Assembly (NCBI GenBank): GCA_014238905.1
Contig: JABAAE010000009.1
Coordinates: forward strand, 62,001 to 126,000
Length of the DNA stretch: 64,000 nt
DNA from: Planctomycetota bacterium
GTDB lineage: Bacteria > Planctomycetota > Planctomycetia > Pirellulales > Pirellulaceae
Direction: 5' to 3'
A model generated the notes under the pieces. It saw nothing but the letters and a program-made list of their open reading frames with translations. It ran no database searches and was not told where the DNA came from. Position 1 is the first letter of the stretch, and the number at the start of each line of letters is the position of its first letter. Made by a program: the position numbers and the translations under genes. This document shows positions 1 through 10,240 of this stretch, in pieces.

Positions 1-211
1 CAGTCTCCCTTTCAGGTAATGTCCACGTCTACTAGAATCCATGGATGGGATTTTTCGCAATACCTTGCACCAAAATACGGCTGCTTTGTGAAAAACCATC
101 CACAGCAGTCACCGGCCGAGACACCGACAGCCGGTTTCTACCAAGAAATCACTAGGTTTTTCCACCTTGGTGCCCGTTTCCGAGATTAAACCCTCTTTCA
201 AAATCAGCAGC
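1..211. other. Upstream region of lepA, no gene seen
   Basis: No convincing coding sequence or RNA gene is visible. The region presumably carries the lepA promoter, but I cannot point to clear -35/-10 boxes. A TTG at 167 is in frame with lepA and would add 15 residues; I do not favour it because LepA proteins normally begin with the MKHIRN-type sequence at 212. Confidence 0.5.
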
Positions 212-2008
212 ATGAAACACATTCGCAATTTTTGCATCATCGCGCACATTGACCACGGAAAATCGACCCTGGCTGATCGATTAATTCAGGTCTGCGGTGG
301 AGTTACCCAACGTGAATTTCAAGATCAGTTGTTGGATTCGATGGATATCGAAAGAGAACGCGGTATCACAATCAAAAGTAACACCGTGACGCTCGATTAC
401 CGCGGTGCTGATGGGAAGGAATACGTTTTGAATTTAATCGACACACCCGGCCACGTCGATTTTTCCCATGAGGTCAGACGTTCGCTAATGGCTTGTGAGG
501 GCGCGCTGATAATTGTAGATGCCTCCCAAGGCGTCGAAGCCCAAACCGTCGCCAATCTTTACCTCGCACTGGAATATGATCTGGAGCTGTTACCGGTCAT
601 CAACAAAATTGACCTTCCAGCAGCTGACACTGACCGGGCCCGGATTGCCATTGACTCAGAATTGGGACTCGACCCGTTTGAAGCGATTTTGATTTCGGCC
701 AAAAATGGGATTGGAGTGGATGATGTTCTAGAAGGCATCGTGCAAAAACTCCCTTGTCCATCCGGGGATCCCGGAGCTCCCTTGAAAGCCTTGGTGTTCG
801 ATGCACATTTCGACAAATACCGTGGAGTCATCCTGCAGTGCCGGGTGATGGAGGGAATGCTCAAACCAAAAGACACAATCCATTTCATGCACGCCGATCG
901 TGACTTCACCGTAGATGAAGTCGGCTATAACCAGTTGAAACTGACTCCTCAGGAACAGCTTCGAGCAGGCGAGGTCGGTTATATCGTCGCCGGGGTAAAA
1001 AGTGTTCAGGATATTGAAATTGGCGATACCATTACCCTTGCTGAAAATCCGGCGGAGAATCCCATCCCTGGTTACCAGGAAGCCAAACAGGTCGTCTTTT
1101 CATCCATTTACCCCATGAGTACCGATGATTATGTTGACCTGACCAAAGCGCTCGACAAATTGGCCATCAATGACGCCGCTTTGACTTTTGAAAAAGACAG
1201 TTCGGCTGCGCTGGGTTTTGGGTTTCGATGCGGTTTCCTAGGTCTGTTACACCTCGATGTGATCCAAGAACGCCTCCAACGTGAATTTGACCTTGGCCTG
1301 GTTATTTCGGCCCCGTCGGTAAAGTACAAGATCATGTTAAAGGATGGAAAAGAAATCGAAGTCGACAACCCCAGCTATTGGCCCGATCCATCCCAAATTG
1401 ATTCCACCACCGAACCCTATATCAAAGCGTCAATCCTGACACCGGAAGAATTCGTGGGACCGGTCATGGACTTATGCCGGGAACATCGGTCCGAGAGCCA
1501 AACCATGAATTACCTTTCCGCGGGTCGTCTGGAAGTGTCCAGTGAAATGCCTCTTGGTGAAGTCCTTTTTGACTTCTATGGAAAATTAAAGATGATCACC
1601 CGCGGATATGGGTCGTTCGATTATGAGCCTATCGAATACCGAAAAACTGACATCGTCAAGGTCGACATCCTGGTCAATAAGGAACCCGTCGACACTCTTT
1701 CGTATTTAGTTCATCGGGAAAAAGCGAGAACACGCGCCCTACACTACTGTGAACGACTCGCCAAAGAAATCCCCCGACACCAATTCAAGATACCGATTCA
1801 GGGAGTGATTGGCGGCACTGTAATAGCCAGGTCAACCATTGCACCTTTTCGAAAGGACGTAACAGAGAAACTCTATGGTGGCGATGTGACCCGAAAAAAG
1901 AAGCTGCTTGAAAAACAGAAAAAAGGCAAGGCTAAAATGAAACAATTCGGAAATGTCAATATTCCTCAGAAAGCATTTGTAGCAGTCCTTCAAACCGACA
2001 AAAACTAA
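212..2008 (+). CDS. lepA: Elongation factor 4 (LepA), ribosome-associated GTPase
   Basis: LepA/EF4 is a cytoplasmic translational GTPase that binds the ribosome, can back-translocate stalled complexes and affects initiation and assembly. The 598-aa product has the usual family length. Visible GTPase motifs are the P-loop AHIDHGKST (residues 11-19), the switch-I region around RERGITI, DTPGH (77-81) and NKID (130-133). The C-terminal half has the LepA-specific region ending in a Lys-rich stretch (VTRKKKLLEKQKKGKAKMK) followed by PQKAF. I chose ATG 212 over the in-frame TTG 167 because the family starts here. No strong ribosome-binding site is visible. The gene stands alone, with an unrelated beta-propeller gene downstream. 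Confidence 0.97.
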   Translation: MKHIRNFCIIAHIDHGKSTLADRLIQVCGGVTQREFQDQLLDSMDIERERGITIKSNTVTLDYRGADGKEYVLNLIDTPGHVDFSHEVRRSLMACEGALIIVDASQGVEAQTVANLYLALEYDLELLPVINKIDLPAADTDRARIAIDSELGLDPFEAILISAKNGIGVDDVLEGIVQKLPCPSGDPGAPLKALVFDAHFDKYRGVILQCRVMEGMLKPKDTIHFMHADRDFTVDEVGYNQLKLTPQEQLRAGEVGYIVAGVKSVQDIEIGDTITLAENPAENPIPGYQEAKQVVFSSIYPMSTDDYVDLTKALDKLAINDAALTFEKDSSAALGFGFRCGFLGLLHLDVIQERLQREFDLGLVISAPSVKYKIMLKDGKEIEVDNPSYWPDPSQIDSTTEPYIKASILTPEEFVGPVMDLCREHRSESQTMNYLSAGRLEVSSEMPLGEVLFDFYGKLKMITRGYGSFDYEPIEYRKTDIVKVDILVNKEPVDTLSYLVHREKARTRALHYCERLAKEIPRHQFKIPIQGVIGGTVIARSTIAPFRKDVTEKLYGGDVTRKKKLLEKQKKGKAKMKQFGNVNIPQKAFVAVLQTDKN

Positions 2009-2194
2009 TTCCACCTGGATCGGCTTCTGATGACAGGCCAATTTGCCCAACAGACGCCGAGCAATTCTATTTTTCGCTTCATTCGCGCAAATTTCGATTG
2101 CTAACAATTCCGCATACTGTGAAAATAACAATCGAAGGGCCGCTTCCAGATGGCTTCCTTTCCTGCCCCTCGTCCCTCCAACGGAAATTCTGTG

Positions 2195-4036
2195 ATGCCG
2201 ATATTCAAATTGATACTTGCAGCCTGTCTCCTATTTTGTATTCCCGAGACAACTTCCAGCCAGGATGCAAGAACGGGAAAAGACTGGCCACAATGGCGAG
2301 GGCCAAATCGCGATGGTCATAGCCCGGACAGTAATCTTCTCAAAAAGTGGCCGGAGTCTGGTCCCGAAGTTATTTGGCAGGTCGATTCGGTCGGTGTCGG
2401 ATATTCGTCTCCGGCCATTGTTAACGGTCGGATTTACACCCAGGGGGATTTGGGGGGGATCGAACACATCATTTGCCTCGATGCCCGCACTGGCAATCTC
2501 ATATGGGCAGTCCAACCCGAACCGGTCGCACAACAGTTGGCGGAGAAATTGGTCAAGGAAATCAAATCTCTGGATCAAAACCAAAACGGTCTCATTGAGG
2601 AAGCAGAAGCCCTTCGAAAGTTTGGCTTCGATTTCAATCAATTCGATCAGCCAGTGCCGGGTAAACTTGCGGAGATCGCTACCGAGCGAGCAGCACGTCT
2701 TTTGATGGCGTTGGATGCTAATCAAGACGGGGAATTGACGATCCAAGAGGCAGGACGACCTTTTCATAGCGAACTCGCAAAAATCGACCAAGCTGACAAG
2801 AAAGTAGATGTTGGCCAATTGGCTCGGCAGAGGTGCTCTTCCTGGTTAGCTGAATTTGATAAAGATAAGGATCAGATTATTTCTCGCGACGAAGCCAAAC
2901 AAACTCTTCTCGATCGAAAATTCAATCAAATTGACCAACGCGACGAACAGACTCGAAAGGGAGATCTGAAGCTAAACCGTTCGGAAATAATTGAATACTT
3001 GGAGAAAAAGGAGCGAGGAAAAGATGGCATTCTGTCAGCGTCTGAGTTAAGCGACTATTACCTCCAACGGTATCCTGGAGGTGACGGCCAACTTTCGGCT
3101 GAAGAAGTGAAAGGATTTTACGGAGGATACCGTAACGGTCAGGGTGATGGTCCTAGAGGGACACCAACAGTAGACGGCGACAACCTCTACATCGAGGGTG
3201 GAAACGGAGATGTCACCTGCTTGGATATCCAGACTGGAGAAACAAAATGGCACGTTAATCTGATGAAGGACTTTGGAGGTGGAAGACCAGGGTGGGGATA
3301 CAGCGAATCTCCATTGGTGGAGGGAAACAGGTTAATTGTGACTCCGGGCGGGAAGCAGGGAACATTGTTAGCGCTCAACAAGAACACCGGAGAGAAAATT
3401 TGGCAGACAACTGAAATCCAGGAAGGGGCCCATTACAGTTCTCCGGTAGCCGCCAACATTCAGGGGATCCGTACGTTAATCCAATTTGCCAGAGGAAGCG
3501 TTTTTGGAGTAGCCGCTGAGGATGGAAAGTTTCTCTGGAAATATAGCGGAGCCAACAATGGCACTGCCAATTGTGCTACGCCAATTGTCGACCAAAACCA
3601 CGTTTTTGTAGCAAGCGCCTACGGTACTGGTGGCGGGCTGGCGAAAATCTCCAAAGAGGGTGAACAACAGAAAGCAGACGAAGTCTATTTTGAAACAAAA
3701 ATGGGCAATCATCATGGAGGAATAGTGAAGGTCGGTGATTATCTTTATGGCTTCGGTAGTGGCCTGATCTGCATGAATTTCAAAACTGGAAAGATTGCCT
3801 GGCAGGACCGAAGCGTCGGAAAAGGCGCGGTCTGCTATGCCGATGGAATGCTCTATCTGTTAAGTGAACGGCATGAAATAGCACTCGCCGAGGCAACACC
3901 CGAAGGGTATCGGGAACAGGGTCGTTTTAAGATTGAAAACCATGGCCGGCCCAGTTGGGCGCACCCAATAGTCATCGACGGGGTCATGTATATTCGTAAC
4001 CAACAGTCGCTGACAGCTTATCGCGTCAAGAATTAG
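2195..4036 (+). CDS. Secreted PQQ-type beta-propeller protein with inserted EF-hand domain
   Basis: 613 aa, starting with a signal peptide (MPIFKLILAACLLFC...). ATG 2195 was chosen over the upstream in-frame start at 2150 because it opens directly on the signal peptide. WPQWRGPNRDG right after the signal, and blades with CLDxxTG-type strands (ICLDARTGNLIW, TCLDIQTGETKW, ALNKNTGEKIW), are typical of PQQ-like WD40/pyrrolo-quinoline beta-propellers common in planctomycetes. Unusually, between the first and second blades (about residues 115-310) lies a segment with several Ca2+-binding EF-hand loops (DQNQNGLIEEAE, DANQDGELTIQE, DKDKDQIISRDE, GGDGQLSAEE). The family is usually annotated as outer-membrane or periplasmic beta-propeller. 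True PQQ binding or enzyme activity is not shown by the sequence. Confidence 0.9.
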   Translation: MPIFKLILAACLLFCIPETTSSQDARTGKDWPQWRGPNRDGHSPDSNLLKKWPESGPEVIWQVDSVGVGYSSPAIVNGRIYTQGDLGGIEHIICLDARTGNLIWAVQPEPVAQQLAEKLVKEIKSLDQNQNGLIEEAEALRKFGFDFNQFDQPVPGKLAEIATERAARLLMALDANQDGELTIQEAGRPFHSELAKIDQADKKVDVGQLARQRCSSWLAEFDKDKDQIISRDEAKQTLLDRKFNQIDQRDEQTRKGDLKLNRSEIIEYLEKKERGKDGILSASELSDYYLQRYPGGDGQLSAEEVKGFYGGYRNGQGDGPRGTPTVDGDNLYIEGGNGDVTCLDIQTGETKWHVNLMKDFGGGRPGWGYSESPLVEGNRLIVTPGGKQGTLLALNKNTGEKIWQTTEIQEGAHYSSPVAANIQGIRTLIQFARGSVFGVAAEDGKFLWKYSGANNGTANCATPIVDQNHVFVASAYGTGGGLAKISKEGEQQKADEVYFETKMGNHHGGIVKVGDYLYGFGSGLICMNFKTGKIAWQDRSVGKGAVCYADGMLYLLSERHEIALAEATPEGYREQGRFKIENHGRPSWAHPIVIDGVMYIRNQQSLTAYRVKN

Positions 4037-4092
4037 ACTCGATTTATATTCCAACAAACTTGCCCCACCGTCGCTTGTCCCAGCGATGAAGG

Positions 4093-5622
4093 TTAAGACA
4101 AGGCTGTCCGAATGCGTTGCACCAGAACGTTATCCGGATGCCCGGTTCCCTTTAGATTGAACACCGAGGTGGCCATAAATCTGGACCTCCAGATTGGACT
4201 GACATTGCGATAATCCTCTAGCACGGCGGAGGTAAACTTGTAATCGTGTGCGTCCCGCCCTTTTTGAAAGAGTACTCTCCTTTGTGCGTGCACCAGTTGA
4301 TTGGCATTTCCACCGGCCAACAGGAAACCATAAACACTTTCAGCAGCTTTGGTCTTATCTGTGGAAAGTTGATTAAGGATTTCCGCCAATTTATCTTCTT
4401 GAGACAGCTGGGATTCCCGGGGCCTCAACGCATCCAGTGTCACTTTTCCCAGCTTGCCGCGTGCTATCGCTGAATCGCGAAACATCGGATTAAAGGAACA
4501 CGCCTGCAGTAACAATTGCCGCCGCAGCTGATCATTGGCGACATGCCGAAACAGGTAATGCATAGCATTCGCAGTGGTCAGCCCATGCAATCCAATAATC
4601 CCAGGCTGACGCATCAATAACTCACCTGCTCCCAGGAAAACCCCATCCCAGAGGGATTGCGGTGCAACACCCTTTTTCAGTGCATCCAAAGCTACATTCG
4701 ATGCCGCCTCAGGCGTTCCCTCACGAAACGATTCCCAGAGTCTTGGTGGCACTCCATCGTCAGCAACACCTCCCAACCAGGTCGCCGGAATCTGATCCGC
4801 CTTGGGGGAGTTCTCCCGCCAGGGGCGATCGACCTGATGGTCATGCGTCGATGGATTTCCTTCACCCCGATGATTGAGCAGTGCAAATGCCAGTGACCGC
4901 ATGACGGGTTCGGCATACTGCCATCCCATCACCTGAAGTGCTCGCCAGGAATTCGCAAGATAAATGGCTTTGTGACCTATCGAACGATAATCGCGAGCCG
5001 CGTATCTCGCAAAAAGGTTAAAAACTTCCGTTGCCCCCAATGATCGAACGATACCAGAGGTCGCGGTGTCAGCCTTTTCAACGTCCCAACTATCCATCGC
5101 TTCCAAAAACAATGCCTTGGCCTTACTCGGATCGGGAACGTTCGAATCATTGACTGCTTTCATACGCCAACCGGAGTTTTCGGCTTCGTTCTCTTGTGAC
5201 GATTTAAAATAGTCCAAAGCCCAAAAAATGGGCAACCATCGATCCTGGTCCGGACCTGACAAACTGGCGAGGTGACAGGAATTGACCACCAGAACACAAT
5301 GAAATTTAAAACCGACCGACGGTCTCGGTTGCACGTTTCGTATCCCCGCCAACAACAGGGCTCCCAGGATCTGTCGGTAAGAAACTCCTTGTCGAATCCT
5401 CTGTGCGACTGCCTCCAATAATTTCTCTCTCGGTGAATCTTCGATTAATTTCACCAAGGGTTCTATCTCCTGGTCAAATTTAATCAATTCAAGACGCTTG
5501 GCACCATCGCTTGCGGTCACCAAGGGCAATTGGGAAAGGAATCCCAAGCCACCAGAAAAAACCGCCGCTTTCCGTGATGTTCTTTCCAGAAATGTTCGAC
5601 GTGTTGGGGAAGGGGAAACCAT
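4093..5622 (-). CDS. Unrecognised secreted protein with Tat-like signal
   Basis: 509 aa. The ATG at 5622 is preceded by GGAG eight bases upstream and opens with SPTRRTFLERTSRKAAVFSGGLGFL, a twin-arginine-like signal with a hydrophobic stretch. The open frame extends upstream to 5763, but that part looks non-coding. The mature protein is mostly alpha-helical and rich in His, Arg and Leu, with segments such as SYRQILGALLLAGIRNVQ, NHRGEGNPSTHDHQVDRPW and MHYLFRHVANDQLRRQLLLQA. I do not recognise the family. It is convergent with the beta-propeller gene upstream (56 bases between stops). The several conserved-looking His residues could mean metal or cofactor binding, but that is a guess. Confidence 0.8.
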   Translation of the reverse strand: MVSPSPTRRTFLERTSRKAAVFSGGLGFLSQLPLVTASDGAKRLELIKFDQEIEPLVKLIEDSPREKLLEAVAQRIRQGVSYRQILGALLLAGIRNVQPRPSVGFKFHCVLVVNSCHLASLSGPDQDRWLPIFWALDYFKSSQENEAENSGWRMKAVNDSNVPDPSKAKALFLEAMDSWDVEKADTATSGIVRSLGATEVFNLFARYAARDYRSIGHKAIYLANSWRALQVMGWQYAEPVMRSLAFALLNHRGEGNPSTHDHQVDRPWRENSPKADQIPATWLGGVADDGVPPRLWESFREGTPEAASNVALDALKKGVAPQSLWDGVFLGAGELLMRQPGIIGLHGLTTANAMHYLFRHVANDQLRRQLLLQACSFNPMFRDSAIARGKLGKVTLDALRPRESQLSQEDKLAEILNQLSTDKTKAAESVYGFLLAGGNANQLVHAQRRVLFQKGRDAHDYKFTSAVLEDYRNVSPIWRSRFMATSVFNLKGTGHPDNVLVQRIRTALS

Positions 5623-6471
5623 GATCACTCCGGGGAAATCTCGCATGCCGAGTCTGTCGTATGATTCGATGACAGATAAAACCCGGCTGAACAAGCAATC
5701 TATCACTGCGACTCGCCCGGGACAATCCAATCCACCAATTGTTGACCGATCACACTCAACCAACCCTACTCAATCCCTGAAACAGTTTGATTCGCCGCAG
5801 CAATTTGCCGTGTTCTCCGGCAAAACCATCTCCCCGTGAAAGGACACTCAACTTGGATCAAGAGTGCGGTAGGACAGGAAAAAACGGTCATGAAAAAGGA
5901 AGAGATTGCCAGTCAAAGCAAACCATCTTCCGCTTGGCGACTTATCAATCCCGCATTTTCCCGCGATGCCCAAATCAATAGACATCGGCAACCCCGGAAA
6001 CACGCCCCCAATGAAAGCTGACGCCAGCGGCTTCACGGCAACAGGGTCCTGTGGTTGGCATCTCGGTTGGCCTAGTAGAGGGAGATTGGCACAGGGCTTG
6101 GAGGGACCTGATATCCTGGTCCACGTAACGAACTGGGTAATCCACGAACACCTCTTCTTTTAAACTAAGACTATCCTCTGGTTAAAAGTAGTCCTCAGTA
6201 TTCTCGAGGAGAATAAAAGGTGGGCAAGGGATCATTCCGACCCACGATGATGCCTTGTTTGTTTTGATCGATTGCTCACTAGGACTTGCCCAATCGAAAA
6301 TTCAATTTTAAAACAAGCCAAATGGGCATTGCGATCCAGAAGTGAGACGGTATCTCCGAGCCTCTTGCTGCCCGCTGACGGAAAATTCTGTTTAGAATAA
6401 GATCGGCACGCGGCGCAGCGTGACCGATGACAACTCGAAATCCATCTCGGTTCTATAGGCTGGTTTGCAAT
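5623..6471. other. Long intergenic region between divergent genes
   Basis: About 850 bases separate the minus-strand Tat protein from the plus-strand sulfatase. Short open frames exist on both strands but none has a plausible start, composition or family resemblance. A perfect 7-bp inverted repeat with a 3-base loop (TATTCTC GAG GAGAATA) lies at 6199-6215; it could be an operator or small hairpin. Promoters for both flanking genes must lie here, but I cannot define them. Confidence 0.4.
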
Positions 6472-7875
6472 ATGAAAATTCCCGAATTTTGCTGGCTTTT
6501 TCTCCTGATTCTATTGGCCGGTGATTTGAACGCGGAAAGGCCCAACATTATCCTCGTGATGGCAGACGATCAGGGCTGGGGAGACACCGGTTACAATGGA
6601 CACCCGGTTATTAAAACGCCCCATCTCGACGCTATGGCGAGTGAATCACTAGTTTTCAACCGATTCTATGCAGCGGCACCGGTTTGTTCTCCGACCCGCG
6701 GAAGTGTCCTGACAGGTCGACATCCAATACGAATCAAAATCACCAACCACGGCCGTTATATGCGACCTCAAGAGGTGACACTGGCCGAAGAACTACAGGC
6801 CGCTGGCTACACCACCGGCATGTTTGGTAAATGGCATGTTGGGTCTGCCCAAAAGGGCAGCCCGGTCAATCCAGGAAATAGTGGATTCGATGAGTGGGTG
6901 ATTGGGTTGAATTTTTTTGACAACGATCCCTATCTAAGCCGCAACGGTATCGTAGAGCAAATCAAGGGTTCCGGTTCGAGGATCACGATCGACGAGACAG
7001 TTCAATTTTTGAAAAATCACAAAAGCACCGGTCGCCCAATGTTTGCAGTCGCCTGGCTTCCGTCGCCCCATGACCCTCACCAAGAAAAACCGGCCATCGC
7101 CGATCTGTATCAAGGAATTAAAGGTGGTCCCTATTTCGCCGAGATCACCGTTCTCGATGAAGCATTGGGATCGCTGAGGACGGAGATTCGTCGGATGGGG
7201 ATCGAAAAAAATACCATTCTCTGGTACTGCAGTGATAACGGAGGCCTGATGCAGGCGAGTTCGGGTGGTCGTGGTCGTAAAGGAAGTATTTACGAAGGTG
7301 GTCTCCGAGTCCCGGGGATTTTGAAGTGGCCTGCCCGTTTGAAGCAGGGTGAAATTAACATCCCGGCATCAACATTGGATATGTTACCGACTCTACTCTC
7401 GGCGGCAGGCATCCAACGGACAGGAACAACTGAACTCGATGGCATCGATTTGATGGCCATGATCGACAACAAAACCAGTGCACGAAAAAAACCGCTGGGA
7501 TTCTGGTTTGGCCTGCAGGCTGGACAATCCACCTGGAGTGACCGCATTCTCAAGAAACTCATGATTGCTCAACAGGCAGGACAACCCAGCCCACATCCTG
7601 ACAGGCTGCGGAAAGACATAGATCAATTTCCACAATTTTCAGAAGAAAATTTTCCGGGGCATTCGGCATGGCTGGATTGGCCATGGAAACTTCACCGCAT
7701 CGAAGGTAAAAAAGTTACTTACGAATTTTACAATCTGGAGACACATCCGATGGAAAACAAAGATCTCTCTTCAGACCCCCAATATCGCCTTCAAATAAAA
7801 TCCATGCAAAAACAGCTGACAGCCTGGCAGCGTTCTGTCGTCCGCAGCCTCAATGGAAAAGACTACCCCAAATAG
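6472..7875 (+). CDS. Secreted sulfatase (formylglycine-dependent)
   Basis: 467 aa, hydrolysing sulfate esters, probably in the periplasm or outside the cell. ATG 6472 opens directly on a signal peptide (KIPEFCWLFLLILLAGDLNA); an in-frame ATG at 6427 would add 15 polar residues in front and is less likely. The alkaline-phosphatase/sulfatase fold is clear: metal-binding ADDQGWGDTGYNG (31-43), active-site CSPTR (Cys72 becomes formylglycine), GKWHVG, DNGG, and EGGLRVPGILKWP. Length and motif order match arylsulfatase A-like enzymes of planctomycetes. The substrate cannot be told from sequence. It stands alone with no maturase nearby. Confidence 0.93.
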   Translation: MKIPEFCWLFLLILLAGDLNAERPNIILVMADDQGWGDTGYNGHPVIKTPHLDAMASESLVFNRFYAAAPVCSPTRGSVLTGRHPIRIKITNHGRYMRPQEVTLAEELQAAGYTTGMFGKWHVGSAQKGSPVNPGNSGFDEWVIGLNFFDNDPYLSRNGIVEQIKGSGSRITIDETVQFLKNHKSTGRPMFAVAWLPSPHDPHQEKPAIADLYQGIKGGPYFAEITVLDEALGSLRTEIRRMGIEKNTILWYCSDNGGLMQASSGGRGRKGSIYEGGLRVPGILKWPARLKQGEINIPASTLDMLPTLLSAAGIQRTGTTELDGIDLMAMIDNKTSARKKPLGFWFGLQAGQSTWSDRILKKLMIAQQAGQPSPHPDRLRKDIDQFPQFSEENFPGHSAWLDWPWKLHRIEGKKVTYEFYNLETHPMENKDLSSDPQYRLQIKSMQKQLTAWQRSVVRSLNGKDYPK

Positions 7876-8233
7876 ATTCCGGTGAAGAGCCGCGTGGTGA
7901 GCCAAATCCATCCCCAACCGAAGACCACTTATCGCTATCTGGGCTACCGGCTCGGGATGTTTGCAATTGATCCACGATTTGGCAAACCCATCTTGGCGAC
8001 ACAAGAACGACTATTAAGGCGATCCATCCAACCGTTTTTAATTGCCTGCTCAGACAAGTTTGCCTTGTAGATTTCGCCACAATAAGCAGCCAGCCCATTA
8101 AATCCCTTTTTTGACTCTTTCAAACCAGTCAGGTCTCTATAGAATAAAATCCTTCCAGAATCCCTGTTGAAAATGCTGATTGTCGGCCATAAAACCCGGT
8201 TCTAGGATGAGGCAACCTGAGGAAACAATCCAG
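7876..8233. other. Intergenic region upstream of purE
   Basis: No gene seen. Two in-frame alternative starts for purE, TTG 8180 and ATG 8207, fall in this stretch; neither has well-spaced ribosome-binding sequence. The purEK promoter should lie here but is not defined. Confidence 0.35.
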
Positions 8234-8743
8234 ATGAACGAAGAAAATGAAGCGGAGAATGCAAAACCGCTGGTTGGAATCATTATGGGAAGCAAATCTG
8301 ATTTCCCGACCATGGAGTATGCCTGTCAGCAACTAGATGAATTTGGCGTTTCCTATGAAAAACGTGTGGTATCGGCACACCGAACCCCAAAGTGGATGTG
8401 CCAGTACGCCCACGAGGCCCAGGAACGTGGCATTAAAGTGATCATTGCAGGGGCTGGCGGAGCTGCTCACCTGCCCGGCATGGTTGCCTCGATGACCACA
8501 CTTCCTGTTTTAGGAGTCCCCATCCAGAGCCGCACGTTGAATGGTTTGGATTCACTTCTGTCAATCGTCCAGATGCCCGGTGGCGTTCCAGTCGGTACAT
8601 TGGCTATCGGAAATTCAGGCGCAAAAAACGCGGCGTTACTGAGCATTCGAATTCTGGCAACGGAAAACCAATCGCTTCAGCAACGACTAAAAAGTTTCCA
8701 GGAGGAACAAACCAACAGTGTCATGAAAGAGAGTCAGCTTTGA
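8234..8743 (+). CDS. purE: N5-carboxyaminoimidazole ribonucleotide mutase (class I PurE)
   Basis: Converts N5-CAIR to CAIR in de novo purine synthesis. The 169-aa product fits class I PurE. Visible signatures are [13 protein letters not shown] near the start, VVSAHRTP (active-site His), the glycine-rich [11 protein letters not shown], and [30 protein letters not shown] chose ATG 8234, preceded by GAGGAA about 11 bases upstream; starts at 8207 or 8180 would only add polar residues. The stop overlaps the TTG start of purK, so the two are translationally coupled. The presence of PurK supports the two-step (class I) pathway. Confidence 0.95.
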   Translation: MNEENEAENAKPLVGIIMGSKSDFPTMEYACQQLDEFGVSYEKRVVSAHRTPKWMCQYAHEAQERGIKVIIAGAGGAAHLPGMVASMTTLPVLGVPIQSRTLNGLDSLLSIVQMPGGVPVGTLAIGNSGAKNAALLSIRILATENQSLQQRLKSFQEEQTNSVMKESQL

Positions 8744-9951
8744 CAGATTCGTTTCCAAGCAGGCAGTTTCTGCCCGACGCTACCATCGGAGTATTGGGAA
8801 GCGGACAACTCGGCAGAATGTTCGCCATCGCAGCAAAGCAGATGGGGTATCAGGTGCATGTCTTTTCACCAACTCCACAGTCACCGGCAGGCCAGGTTGC
8901 CGATCGAGAAGTCCACGCCGCCTACGATAACATCCAAGCTGTTGAGGAATTTGCCAGAAACGTTGATGTGATTACATTGGAATTTGAAAACGTTCCGGTT
9001 TCCACGGTCGATGCAGCAGCACAATACGCTCCTGTCCATCCCGGCCGCAATGTCTTGGAAACCACTCAGCATCGACTTCTCGAAAAAGAGTTCCTCAAAG
9101 GCAACGGCATTCCGGTGGCCGGTTTCGCAGCCATAAAATCGCTGGAAGATCTACACCAAGCCAGCAAGACATTGACACCGGGTGTTCTCAAGACAACGAC
9201 ATTGGGATACGACGGCAAAGGACAGGCAGTTATCGGCCATGCCGACGAAATCGATTCGGCTTGGTCCTCATTGGAAACCGATGAAGCAATCCTGGAGGCT
9301 TTTATCGACCTCGATTGCGAATTCTCTGTCGTTGCTGCCCGATGCGGAGATGGCCGATTCAAGGCTTTTGACCCAATCAGGAACGAACATCGGCACCACA
9401 TTCTCGATGTGTCGGTTTCACCATCGGGGCTCAGCGAAGAAATCATTCTGCGGGCGACCGAGATAACGGGTCATGTCATGCAAAAATTGGACGTCGTCGG
9501 GGTCCTATGTATTGAATTTTTCCTTTCCCGTCAGGGCGAATTAATGGTCAACGAGATCGCGCCCCGCTGCCACAATTCAGGACACCTCACCATCGATTCC
9601 CATGTCACCAGCCAGTTCGAGCAGCAGGTCCGAGCTGTTTGTGGATTGAGCCTGGGATCTACTCGTCAGAAAGAACCGGCCGCGATGGTCAATTTATTGG
9701 GTGACTGTTGGGAATCTGGCACCCCCAACTGGTCGACTGTGTTATCGATTCCGGAAGCCAAACTTCATCTATATGGCAAATCCACTCCCGCAGCCAAAAG
9801 AAAAATGGGACACATTACTGCGCTGGCTGCCAACCCAGAAGAGGCGATTCGCCGCGCGGTGGGAGCCCGGGAAGCGGTACACTCCGGCCAACCGCTGCCG
9901 AAGTCAGAGGAACAGGATGATGCTCTGACCACCGACGCGAAGTCATGTTAA
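8740..9951 (+). CDS. purK: N5-carboxyaminoimidazole ribonucleotide synthase (PurK)
   Basis: ATP-grasp enzyme that carboxylates AIR with bicarbonate and ATP to give N5-CAIR, the PurE substrate. 403 aa. The N-terminal pre-ATP-grasp motif [22 protein letters not shown] and later [19 protein letters not shown]-like and [16 protein letters not shown] are typical PurK. The start is TTG at 8740, giving a TTGA overlap with the purE stop; no ATG lies before the Rossmann-like beta strand, so TTG is required. Together with purE it forms a two-gene operon in the cytoplasmic purine pathway. Confidence 0.95.
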   Translation: MTDSFPSRQFLPDATIGVLGSGQLGRMFAIAAKQMGYQVHVFSPTPQSPAGQVADREVHAAYDNIQAVEEFARNVDVITLEFENVPVSTVDAAAQYAPVHPGRNVLETTQHRLLEKEFLKGNGIPVAGFAAIKSLEDLHQASKTLTPGVLKTTTLGYDGKGQAVIGHADEIDSAWSSLETDEAILEAFIDLDCEFSVVAARCGDGRFKAFDPIRNEHRHHILDVSVSPSGLSEEIILRATEITGHVMQKLDVVGVLCIEFFLSRQGELMVNEIAPRCHNSGHLTIDSHVTSQFEQQVRAVCGLSLGSTRQKEPAAMVNLLGDCWESGTPNWSTVLSIPEAKLHLYGKSTPAAKRKMGHITALAANPEEAIRRAVGAREAVHSGQPLPKSEEQDDALTTDAKSC

Positions 9952-10240
9952 CAGCCGTTTGATGGGATGCGTTATTTCATTTCACCAGGCATTTGAGGCC
10001 CTTCTGCTCATGACAGATTTTGCTGCTCATAGCGGCGAACCGGTGACTATTCCGCCTCGTCCTCTTCCAGAATCAGAGGATTTCCCAACAAGGATCGCTT
10101 GGTCTATTCTTTCAGGTCGTCAAACCGCCAGCCGGGGTCTGCAATTCACCGATAAGTCCGGGTGTTCTTTTCTGAAACAATTTTCGCTACGTTACAGTGT
10201 TGATAGAAAAATTGATTTCAAAAACTGAATCGAGGACCAG

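Noticed and set aside
167..211. TTG 167 as start of lepA
   Set aside because: The family begins at the MKHIRN sequence (ATG 212); the extra 15 residues have no counterpart in LepA.
9959..10228. Plus-strand 89-codon frame between purK and the ThuA-like gene
   Set aside because: No ribosome-binding site, no family resemblance and non-coding character.
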